Shown one piece after another: positions 46,493 to 53,867 of a stretch of 56,859 nucleotides of DNA; positions within the stretch are counted from its first letter, which is position 1, and each line of letters starts with the position of its first letter. The DNA is from Candidatus Omnitrophota bacterium (GTDB lineage Bacteria > Omnitrophota > Gorgyraeia > B26-G9). Under the pieces are notes generated by a model, which was not told the DNA's origin, did not search any database, and worked only from the letters and a program-made list of their open reading frames with translations. The stretch covers positions 1-56,859 of the forward strand of contig JAHJAO010000123.1 in assembly GCA_018813905.1 (NCBI GenBank), written 5' to 3'. The translations under genes and the position numbers were made by a program.

Positions 46493-47548
46493 ATGAAAAA
46501 AAGAAACGTTAAAATCGGGATAACTTTAGGCGATCCGGCCGGAATCGGCCCGGAAGTCATCTTAAAAGCCCTAAAAGACAAAAAGCTCGCCGAATCCGCC
46601 TCTTTTCTGCTGATCGGCGACTACGGCCTGATCACGCACTTAAAACGCCAGCTTAAAATAAACATGAATTTTAACATCATTTCCGATATCGGCCGTCTGC
46701 ACTTAAGCGAAGAGATGATAAATTTCCTGAACCTGGGTAATATCACTTACCCCATTCCTTACGGCAAAATCGATGTCCGCTGCGGCAAATCCGCTTACGA
46801 ATATATCACCATGGCCTGCCTCCTCTTGCGGTCCCTGAACAACCTCGACGGGCTTGTCACCGGTCCGATTAATAAAGAAGCTCTGAACCTGGCCGGTTAT
46901 CGTTTTCAGGGGCACACCCAGATTCTGGCCCAGAGGTTTAAAGCCCGCTATGTACGCATGATGTTCGTCGCGGAGAAGCTGCGCGTGGTTCTGGTTACCG
47001 TGCACACGGCGCTTAAGGATGTTCCCGGCCTGATCACGAAAAAATCGGTTCAGGACACCATCTTCACCACGCACCGTACTATGGACAAATACTTCAAGAT
47101 AAAAAAACCCAATATTGCCGTCTGCGGCCTGAACCCGCACGCTTCCGAAGATGGCCTTTTCGGCAACGAAGAAGCCGAAGAAATCCTTCCGGCGATAAAA
47201 AAAGCCCGCGCGCAAAAGCTGAAAGTCGAAGGCCCGTTCCCGGCAGACACCCTGTTCTGGAAGGCCAAAGAAGGCGCCTACGATGCGATAATCGCGATGT
47301 ACCACGATCAGGCCTGTATTCCGTTTAAAACCCTGTATTTCAACAATGGCGTAAATGTAACCTTAGGCCTTCCTTTTGTCCGCACCTCTCCGGACCACGG
47401 TACGGCGTTTGATATCGCGGGTAAAAACATGGCCGACCCCGAATCCATGAAAGAAGCGATTAAGCTGGCGGTGGAGATGGCGAATAACGTGCCGCAAAAA
47501 CGCAAGAAAACCAGGCTTTATGTTCCCTATAAAGACCGAGCTCGTTAA
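46493..47548 (+). CDS. pdxA: 4-hydroxythreonine-4-phosphate dehydrogenase PdxA
   Basis: 351 residues: IGITLGDPAGIGPEVILKAL, GLVTGPINKEALNLAGYRFQ, GHTQILAQRF (metal His), VTVHTALKDVPGLI, AVCGLNPHASEDGLFGNEEA, GPFPADTLFWKAKEGAYDAI and MYHDQACIPFKTLYFNNGVN with metal His. It acts in the DXP-dependent route to pyridoxal phosphate, the cofactor of the many aminotransferases encoded in this window. Ribosome site GAGGTG. Confidence 0.96.
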   Translation: MKKRNVKIGITLGDPAGIGPEVILKALKDKKLAESASFLLIGDYGLITHLKRQLKINMNFNIISDIGRLHLSEEMINFLNLGNITYPIPYGKIDVRCGKSAYEYITMACLLLRSLNNLDGLVTGPINKEALNLAGYRFQGHTQILAQRFKARYVRMMFVAEKLRVVLVTVHTALKDVPGLITKKSVQDTIFTTHRTMDKYFKIKKPNIAVCGLNPHASEDGLFGNEEAEEILPAIKKARAQKLKVEGPFPADTLFWKAKEGAYDAIIAMYHDQACIPFKTLYFNNGVNVTLGLPFVRTSPDHGTAFDIAGKNMADPESMKEAIKLAVEMANNVPQKRKKTRLYVPYKDRAR

Positions 47549-48362
47549 ATACCGGCTGCGAGCAAAAAAGCGGCTTGGTCAAAACTTCCTTGCAGATGAG
47601 CCCTCGCTTCAAACCATTGCCGATTTCTGTTTTCAAAACAATCCGGCGGCCCATGTTCTGGAAATCGGCGCAGGCATCGGGAATTTAAGCGTCCTACTGG
47701 CTAAAGCAGCGGAAAAATTTTTCGCGCTGGAAAAAGACCCGTCTTTTGGGCCGATCCTTACCGAAAAGCTAAAACAATTCACTCACGCCAAAATTATAAT
47801 CGCAGACATCCTGGAAAGCCAAATAAAAGATTTTTTTACGGGAAAAAAGCTGACCGTTGCCGGGAATCTTCCTTTTTATATTACCACGCCGATTCTCACG
47901 CATCTGTTGCGGCAAAAAGAATACATAAGCACCATCCTCATTACCGTACAAAAGGAAGTAGCTTATCGGATTGTTGCCTCGCCCGGCACAAAGAAATTCG
48001 GCCGCCTAAGCTGTTTTATTCAATATCATACTCAGGCGGATATTCTAAAGATTTTTCCGCGCCATTTATTTTTCCCCCAGCCGGAAGTAGACGCCGCGCT
48101 CATCCGGCTCAAAATTCTTGCCCGGCCAAAAGTGGAAGTAAAATCCGAAACTTTCTTTTTCAAGCTGGTAAAGGCAATTTTTTCCCATAAACGCAAAACC
48201 CTGATTAACAGCGTATTTGCCAGCGGCGGCCTGGGCCTTGAGAAAAAAACTCTGGGGGAAATTCTGGAGGGTTTAAAAATAGCGACGAATTCCCGCGCCG
48301 AACAACTCTCGCTTGAAGAGATCGCAAAGCTCTGCGACAAAATCCACGACTTAAAAAACTAA
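47520..48362 (+). CDS. rsmA: 16S rRNA dimethyladenosine transferase RsmA (KsgA)
   Basis: 280 residues: YRLRAKKRLGQNFLADEPSL, the SAM motif HVLEIGAGIGNLSVLLAKAA, NLPFYITTPILTHLLRQKEY (NLPY-type catalytic motif), TVQKEVAYRIVASPGTKKFG and FFPQPEVDAALIRLKIL. It methylates two adenosines in helix 45 of 16S rRNA. Overlaps pdxA by 29 bp in another frame. Last gene of the plus-strand run; it converges with the giant-gene block. Confidence 0.95.
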   Translation: MFPIKTELVKYRLRAKKRLGQNFLADEPSLQTIADFCFQNNPAAHVLEIGAGIGNLSVLLAKAAEKFFALEKDPSFGPILTEKLKQFTHAKIIIADILESQIKDFFTGKKLTVAGNLPFYITTPILTHLLRQKEYISTILITVQKEVAYRIVASPGTKKFGRLSCFIQYHTQADILKIFPRHLFFPQPEVDAALIRLKILARPKVEVKSETFFFKLVKAIFSHKRKTLINSVFASGGLGLEKKTLGEILEGLKIATNSRAEQLSLEEIAKLCDKIHDLKN

Positions 48363-48423
48363 CCCTTATTTTTTGCTATCTGTAATGCTTTTTTTATATG
48401 TCCTCTATTTTCTATTATCTATA

Positions 48424-48562
48424 ACGTGCAACCTGCAGCATGCAACCTATAACTTTATAACTTTACGAACTTTTTAACTTTATGAACTTTTCAACTTTAC
48501 GAACTTTTAACTTTATAACTTTATAACTTTTATGTCTTGTGGCTTGCGACTTGTAGCCTGTG
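48424..48562. repeat. Short-period repeat tract in the convergent gap
   Basis: About ten units of 7-10 bp of the type AACTTTATA/AACTTTACGA/AACTTTTTA (48450-48530) lie between CTTG/CCTG heptamers (GCAACCTGCAGCATGCAACC before; TGTCTTGTGGCTTGCGACTT after). It separates rsmA from the 3' end of the 434-residue gene and contains no gene. Units vary, so this is not a CRISPR array. Confidence 0.8.
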
Positions 48563-48568
48563 TTTTCC

Positions 48569-49873
48569 CTATATCGCCTGCTCAATCAGCGCCTGCGTTT
48601 TTGCTATGGCTTTAAGTTGTCTAACGCTCTCCTGCTTATAAAAAGTATTGATAACTTTTACTATCCTGTCTATTCCCTCGCTCATATCCCTATTCCTGCC
48701 CCGCTGCACAGCTCCGATAACATTTTCCAATGTTTTTACTATTTGTTTATACCGGCCGATTCTTTCAAGCTGCGCTTCCGGCAGAAATTTACTCTGCAAG
48801 TCCTCTTCCCATATTGCCAGCCAGCCGGGATAATCCCTTGTCCGGCCATGCTCTCTTATGCGTTCATAGCTGTGCGAGAAAAAATCGCGCAGGGAATTCA
48901 TATTCATCTCTTCTTTTGCTTTTAATCCTCTCGCTTTTATGTCCGCCAGCAGCCACTCCATCAGGTCAAGCCGCTCTGTGATTAATACGGGAAAATGCAT
49001 CTTCCCGTATCTAGCCAATTGATTAGTGACCGTCTTTTGCGAAACTCCTAAATCCCGCGCCATAACTTCCCGCTCTCCCCTCAACTCTTCTATGGCCGCG
49101 ACCAGTAAAAAGAGCCTCTTTTCTTCTTCAATGATTTTTGCCTGCCGGCGCAATTTTTCTATTTCTTCGCGATGCCCTGACAATCTGTCCCGGCTCAGCC
49201 CCAACCTTCTTGCCGCTCTTGTAACATTGCCTTTTTCCTGCCTTAACGCCTTAAGTTCCAATTCTTCTCTTATATCGGCGATAACGATGCCGTGTCTTCT
49301 GATCTTATCCCGCAAGGTTCCGCGGGGGATACCCAGTTCTTCTGCCGTATTTTTAAGCCAGCCCCGGTACAGGCAATGCTTTCTTAAGCTGCGGATGAGT
49401 TCCTGTTTTTCCCTTTCTTTTTTATTCGCGCGTATCGCATTCCGCTGCTGTGTGGAAGTGAATTTTAAGATTGTATTTCGATGCATTTTTAAATCGCGTG
49501 CAGTTTTAGACACATTGCCCCGATTCAATTCTAATTGGCGAATTATTATTTGCCGTTTTCTCTCTTGCGCCAGCTTGGCAATAGCAGCAATCTTTTCTCT
49601 TGGGATAAGCCGGTATATGGTTCGGGGGCTGATTCCTGTGGCTTTGGCGGTTTTGGGCACATAGCCATCATTTTCTTCCAAAGCGGAAATGATAACTTTC
49701 GTCAAGAACCTATCTCTTAATCCCGGTAGATCTATCTGAATCGCCGGCGCCAATGTGCTCTTTCCGCTGCATGGCAACGCTTGAGAAAAGACTATTTCCT
49801 GCGCCCAAGCGCAGCTTGGCATGAACGCCTGTATGAGTATAATTGCGGTTATTCTTAAAAGTATCTTTTTCAT
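48569..49873 (-). CDS. Signal-bearing protein with five Fis-like HTH units and a terminal LIEQAI tag
   Basis: 434 residues, not a known named protein. Residues 1-24 form a signal-like leader (KKILLRITAIILIQAFMPSC, then AWAQ). A STLAPAIQI motif lies at 39-47. Five HTH units like the Fis/NtrC C-terminal domain follow: about 62-92 (YVPKTAKATGISPRTIYRL), 109-138 (GNVSKTARDLKMHRNTILK), 159-193 (LKNTAEELGIPRGTLRDKI), 207-236 (GNVTRAARRLGLSRDRLSG) and 257-290 (EVMARDLGVSQKTVTNQLA). The remainder (291-434) is helical, ending ALIEQAI. Leader and tag are shared with the next two genes. No ribosome site precedes the ATG (AAAGTTAAAAATG). Location and targets are unknown. Confidence 0.8.
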   Translation of the reverse strand: MKKILLRITAIILIQAFMPSCAWAQEIVFSQALPCSGKSTLAPAIQIDLPGLRDRFLTKVIISALEENDGYVPKTAKATGISPRTIYRLIPREKIAAIAKLAQERKRQIIIRQLELNRGNVSKTARDLKMHRNTILKFTSTQQRNAIRANKKEREKQELIRSLRKHCLYRGWLKNTAEELGIPRGTLRDKIRRHGIVIADIREELELKALRQEKGNVTRAARRLGLSRDRLSGHREEIEKLRRQAKIIEEEKRLFLLVAAIEELRGEREVMARDLGVSQKTVTNQLARYGKMHFPVLITERLDLMEWLLADIKARGLKAKEEMNMNSLRDFFSHSYERIREHGRTRDYPGWLAIWEEDLQSKFLPEAQLERIGRYKQIVKTLENVIGAVQRGRNRDMSEGIDRIVKVINTFYKQESVRQLKAIAKTQALIEQAI

Positions 49874-49974
49874 TTTTAACTTTTTTGTTCTTGCGACTTG
49901 CTGCTTGCAACTTTATGAACTTTATAACTTTTATGCCTTGAGACTTGCAGCCTGCAACCTGTAACTGTATTTAC
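49874..49974. repeat. Short-period repeats between the first two large genes
   Basis: AACTTTATGAACTTTATAAC units lie next to CTTG units (TTCTTGCGACTTGCTGCTTG, CCTTGAGACTTGCAGCCTGC). This tract is the leader of the 434-residue gene and the trailer of the 1249-residue gene. No promoter consensus is evident in it. Confidence 0.7.
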
Positions 49975-52900
49975 CTAAATTGCCTGTTCCACCAGCAGAT
50001 TAAACTTATTAACCTTGGCCTTTTTGTTTTTTAGTGCCGGCATCTCCGCGGACAATTTGCTCCGCAGCTTTTGCGCAAGATAGCTGCGCCAGTCTCTTTT
50101 CCGGACAAACTCATTTGGCTGATTGTAAAAGTATCCGGTTATCTCCGTGCCGATTTTTTTTGCGTTTTCCGCGCCGGACACAACCTGCGGCTCAATAATG
50201 GGAATTCGTGAATTCTCATTTGTCGCGGGCAAGATAATCGCGCTTTCTCCCGGCTGTTTGATGATCGATATGTCGGGATAACTCACAACCAAAGTCAGCG
50301 CCTGGCCGTGGTTCTGAAAGACTCCCGCATATCCTTTTTTTGACCCAAAAGACCTCTTGTATATAATCGCGTCTTCAACCTTCACTTTGCCGTTGTTGTA
50401 TCGGTTGACAAAACCATCTCCGTTATCCATAACCGTTATCTGCGTATAATCCTTGAATTTCTGCCGGATAACTAAGGCGGTACCATGCTCGACATGCTGG
50501 GCGATATTTTCTGCCGCGTATCTTATGAAATTGTCTTCTCCCATGGACAAATTCCTAATATATGCGCGTGGGCTGAACCAGGCCTGGTTTATTTCGTCTT
50601 TTTCTACAATAACGTCCACGCCGTCGCGCAACTTGAGTTCTTCGATTAAGATATTAAACTGCCGCCAGTCGGGATTTTTACTTTTAGAAGAAGGCATCGC
50701 TTTTCTTATGTCATTTATCAGTTCTTCATTTGACAGACGCGCGGTCCGGGCGTCCGGCTTGGCCGAAAACGAGGTAAATCCAAGCTTTTCCATATCCCGT
50801 TCATAAAAATCAACCGTCTCGATAATATCCTCCAGCCGGTCGATAAGGAAAAGATAGTCGGCGCTTTTACCCGGCTGATGGTTTACGATAAAAGTTTGCA
50901 GTGATTTTATCGTCCTGCCGCAGGCATTTATTTTCGCTGCCAGTTCGAACGCGGGATAAACCTTTTCTATGTAGGCGTCTAGCCCCTTCATGATTTCTGC
51001 GGCGCGAAACAGGTGGAAATCGCTGGTGCGGTGAAACATCCTTACTGCGTTTTCATTGCTGCGGTCCAAAGAAAAAGCTTTTTGTTTTATATTTGAAAAA
51101 ATATTATCGATAACCATCAGCTTTACTTCCAGGCGGTAAGCATGCAGCGTTGCCGGCGAGATCTCAAAAAGATAATATTTATCCATCCACTCATGCAGCG
51201 TTTTTTCTGCGATACCGATTTCCGCCGCCGTACGCGCTTTATCCCCCCTCTGCGCTTCGATCGCATCCGCGACCAGGACCGTGCGCTGTTTTCTTATATT
51301 TTCTTCATGTTCTTTCTTTATTTTCTCTATCTGAATTCCGAACCTTTCCATTAAAACCCCGGCATCTATGCCCAGCCTCTGGTTGGCGCGAGAAACGTTG
51401 CCTTTTGTCAGCTTCAGAACCGGGACAACCCGGTCCTCATCGAATTTCATATCGGTAAACGAGATACTGTATCTGGCCAGTTTATCGTTGAGCGTGGCTC
51501 GGGCTATCCCAAGGTATTGCGCCACTTTTATCAGGCAGTCGTTATGTTTTAAAAACATTTTTATCGCTTTGATTATTTCTCGTTTTTCTTTTTCTGCCTG
51601 CTCGTCGTTATATTGCTTGCGCTGCCGGGCAATCCAACCGCGCGAAAGTATGGTATTTATTTCGCTTGGGCCAAGTCTTAATTCCAACAGTAACGGGTCC
51701 CGGCTTGTCTCCAGCACGTTCCAATTATGCCCTTTTAAAACGGCTTTGACTTTTTCTCTTAAAATTAAGGCGGCTTTTTTGCGGCCTGTGCGGATAAAAT
51801 TTAAGGTGAGCATTTTATATATTCGGCTCGGGTATATCTCTAAAGCATTGGCCGCCTCTTTTACATTCCAGCCGTATGCCTCCAGGGCGCAGATAATCAT
51901 CTCCTTTTCCCGCTCCCGGAGCTTTAACCTTCCCTGTTTGATTGTCTGGACACCGACTAGCGCACGAATTCTTTTCCTATTCGTTCCGAAAACAGCGGCG
52001 GCTTGTAATACGTTCCAGCCGTTTCTTTCCAGTTCCCGGGTTACATCTTCCCGCCTTATCCGGCGGCCTTCAAAATCCTGCTGTTTGGCAATCGCCTCAC
52101 AAAATCCCCTTAAACCCGCTTTTATTATCTTGCCCGGATCCTTAACTAAATATATTCCCGTACCCCGGTTTCGCAGTCTTTGTTCCCAAATCGGTCTTTG
52201 CGGAAAAAAGTGATTGAAGGTCAAAAGTTTTGCCCCGGGTATGCGCAGTACCGGCAACTCATCCTCTCCCTTTCCCTTTGCCAATATTACAATATCCGTG
52301 GGTTCGGTGATATAACGAGTATTTTCCTTGCATAATGCGCCGATAATATTACGCGTGGATAGATACGTGTTCAAAATACGCGGCAAATCTTCGATCTTGA
52401 TCTCCTTCATATCTATATCCGCGTTCGCAAGAAACGCGTTTAAATACGTAATATGGCGATGAAAAATATAATCTCCTTTTCTGCCTTTTCCTATCTGTTT
52501 TAGCTTAGCCGCATCCAGCGCATTCGCGCGAATAATCCGTGTCCATATGTTCATACTTAAGCTTCTATCAAAATATTTCTTGTATTCACCCTCTTCATAT
52601 GGATCTCTAAACTCTTTTCTGTAGGCCCCATTATTCAATGCGTCAAAGATTGGTTTTGCATTTCTTAACGGATACTCGTTGGTATCAATAGCGATAAGCC
52701 TCAAGCGCCATTTGCCTCTTTCCTCTTCTACGACTGTTTCTCTTATTGCCCGATCAAAAGCCTTGATTAACTGTATCGCCTCCGTCGGCTCCCGGCCTAA
52801 CCCGATTTCGTAGATAACTACTTCTTTCTCCTCTCCCAAACGCTCTTTTTCGGCAATTACGGCCTTAAAATCCTGGATAATTAAATTCAGCTGGTTATCC

Positions 52901-53724
52901 TCTTCCGTAGAGACGATATTAAAGGCATAATCGGCAAAAATATTGAAATGTATTTTTGAAAGCGCCTCTTCAATCTCATCATCGTCAAACCCAAGTTCGT
53001 TCACTTCCGTCAGGAAAGAACGCGCCAGTCCTCTATCTATCTTGAAACGATAATCCCATTCCTGTTCTGCTGTCTGGTCAATTTCGATATCTTCGAAAAA
53101 CTCTGCAACTGCTTGCGCTATTTCCGGCAAAATTTCGCCGTTGTCCTCCGGATGAATATTAAATGCTCCTGACAACAAAACCGCCTGCATAATTTTATCT
53201 ACAGGAATTTTTTTCCGGCCATACGTCTTTTTATCTGCCCGGTCCCGCAGCGCCTTTTCCAAAACTTTAAGAGAAATGCTAATATTATCTGTTTTTCTAT
53301 CCTTTTCTGCAGCTCTAGATGGATAAGCGGGATAAAGCGTAAATTTAGTGCGAAAACTTTTCAGTATTCCAACCGCTTCCTTTTGCGAATATGGATAAGC
53401 AAAAATACTGTCTTGCACGGTTGCGGAATTTATTAATTGTATAAGGTATTTCAAGGCTGCTGCCTTTTGTTCCTGCTTCTTGTTTTGGCAATCGGCTATC
53501 ACCTGCTGCAACCCGCTTCTGCCTTCAAAGACGATTGTTTGACTTAAATCTTGCATTTCTTGAAACGCGTTTTGGTATTTATTAATACCGATAAACAGCC
53601 TCGGCGCCAGAGTGCTCTTTTGCGTATTATCTTCCGCGCAAAATACCGCTTCCTGCGCCCCGGCGCAGCTTACAAACATCGCCTGTATCAGCATTATTGT
53701 GATTATCTTAAATATGCTTTTCAT
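49975..53724 (-). CDS. Giant signal-bearing protein: Rossmann-like domain, Fis-like HTH array, GHKL ATPase, LVEQAI tag
   Basis: 1249 residues. Leader 1-24 (KSIFKIITIMLIQAMFVSCA-GAQ) and STLAPRLFI at 37-45. Residues 55-290 are helical and unassigned. Residues 300-430 look like a CheR-type methyltransferase fold (VVIYEIGLGREPTEAIQLIK, LIAIDTNEYPLRNA, YIFHRHITYLNAFL); this call is weak. Six HTH units follow at about 560-590, 608-640, 656-693 (with an insert), 714-751, 765-795 and 815-848 (NVKEAANALEIYPSRIYKML, LIKVAQYLGIARATLNDKLA, KARTAAEIGIAEKTLHEWM). Residues 1060-1165 form a GHKL ATPase: N-box AAENIAQHVEHG, G1 MDNGDGF, G2-like NHGQALTLVVSY. No phospho-acceptor His box is obvious. It ends FNLLVEQAI-TAG. 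No ribosome site. Confidence 0.8.
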   Translation of the reverse strand: MKSIFKIITIMLIQAMFVSCAGAQEAVFCAEDNTQKSTLAPRLFIGINKYQNAFQEMQDLSQTIVFEGRSGLQQVIADCQNKKQEQKAAALKYLIQLINSATVQDSIFAYPYSQKEAVGILKSFRTKFTLYPAYPSRAAEKDRKTDNISISLKVLEKALRDRADKKTYGRKKIPVDKIMQAVLLSGAFNIHPEDNGEILPEIAQAVAEFFEDIEIDQTAEQEWDYRFKIDRGLARSFLTEVNELGFDDDEIEEALSKIHFNIFADYAFNIVSTEEDNQLNLIIQDFKAVIAEKERLGEEKEVVIYEIGLGREPTEAIQLIKAFDRAIRETVVEEERGKWRLRLIAIDTNEYPLRNAKPIFDALNNGAYRKEFRDPYEEGEYKKYFDRSLSMNIWTRIIRANALDAAKLKQIGKGRKGDYIFHRHITYLNAFLANADIDMKEIKIEDLPRILNTYLSTRNIIGALCKENTRYITEPTDIVILAKGKGEDELPVLRIPGAKLLTFNHFFPQRPIWEQRLRNRGTGIYLVKDPGKIIKAGLRGFCEAIAKQQDFEGRRIRREDVTRELERNGWNVLQAAAVFGTNRKRIRALVGVQTIKQGRLKLREREKEMIICALEAYGWNVKEAANALEIYPSRIYKMLTLNFIRTGRKKAALILREKVKAVLKGHNWNVLETSRDPLLLELRLGPSEINTILSRGWIARQRKQYNDEQAEKEKREIIKAIKMFLKHNDCLIKVAQYLGIARATLNDKLARYSISFTDMKFDEDRVVPVLKLTKGNVSRANQRLGIDAGVLMERFGIQIEKIKKEHEENIRKQRTVLVADAIEAQRGDKARTAAEIGIAEKTLHEWMDKYYLFEISPATLHAYRLEVKLMVIDNIFSNIKQKAFSLDRSNENAVRMFHRTSDFHLFRAAEIMKGLDAYIEKVYPAFELAAKINACGRTIKSLQTFIVNHQPGKSADYLFLIDRLEDIIETVDFYERDMEKLGFTSFSAKPDARTARLSNEELINDIRKAMPSSKSKNPDWRQFNILIEELKLRDGVDVIVEKDEINQAWFSPRAYIRNLSMGEDNFIRYAAENIAQHVEHGTALVIRQKFKDYTQITVMDNGDGFVNRYNNGKVKVEDAIIYKRSFGSKKGYAGVFQNHGQALTLVVSYPDISIIKQPGESAIILPATNENSRIPIIEPQVVSGAENAKKIGTEITGYFYNQPNEFVRKRDWRSYLAQKLRSKLSAEMPALKNKKAKVNKFNLLVEQAI

Positions 53725-53745
53725 TTTTAGCTTTTATGTCTTGAG
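53711..53745. repeat. 35 bp repeat spanning the start codon, copy 1
   Basis: A 35 bp stretch starting AATATGCTTTTCATTTTTAG is identical at 56812-56846. It contains the first five codons and the leader of both large genes, and it does not include a ribosome site. Confidence 0.9.
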
Positions 53746-53854
53746 GCCCCCTGCGGGGACTCCCTCTTACGAGGACTCCAACTCGAAAATTCACCTAGTG
53801 ATAAATTTTCGAGGGGCCAGCTCAGATATTTATTCAAAAATAAATCTCTGAGGG
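53746..53854. mobile_element. Palindromic element apparently inserted in the leader repeat
   Basis: The related leader upstream of the 985-residue gene reads CTTGAG-ACTTGTG without interruption. Here 109 bp lie between CTTGAG and ACTTGTG. The insert begins GCCCCCTGCGGGGACTCC, has a second GAGGACTCC, a palindrome CTCGAAAATT...AATTTTCGAGGGGCC (53782-53818) and a second hairpin CTCAGATATTTATT/AATAAATCTCTGAG (53821-53852, one mismatch). It encodes nothing, so if mobile it must depend on an enzyme encoded elsewhere, like REP or MITE elements. It resembles 30941-30995. Confidence 0.5.
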
Positions 53855-53867
53855 ACTTGTGTCTTTC

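Noticed and set aside
48424-48562. CRISPR array
   Set aside because: Units are 7-10 bp, degenerate and contiguous, with no constant 25-40 bp repeats, no unique spacers and no cas genes.
51368-52213. 281-residue plus-strand frame inside the 1249-residue gene
   Set aside because: Composition is that of an antisense mirror and it has no start signal; the minus-strand frame is long and shows domain structure.
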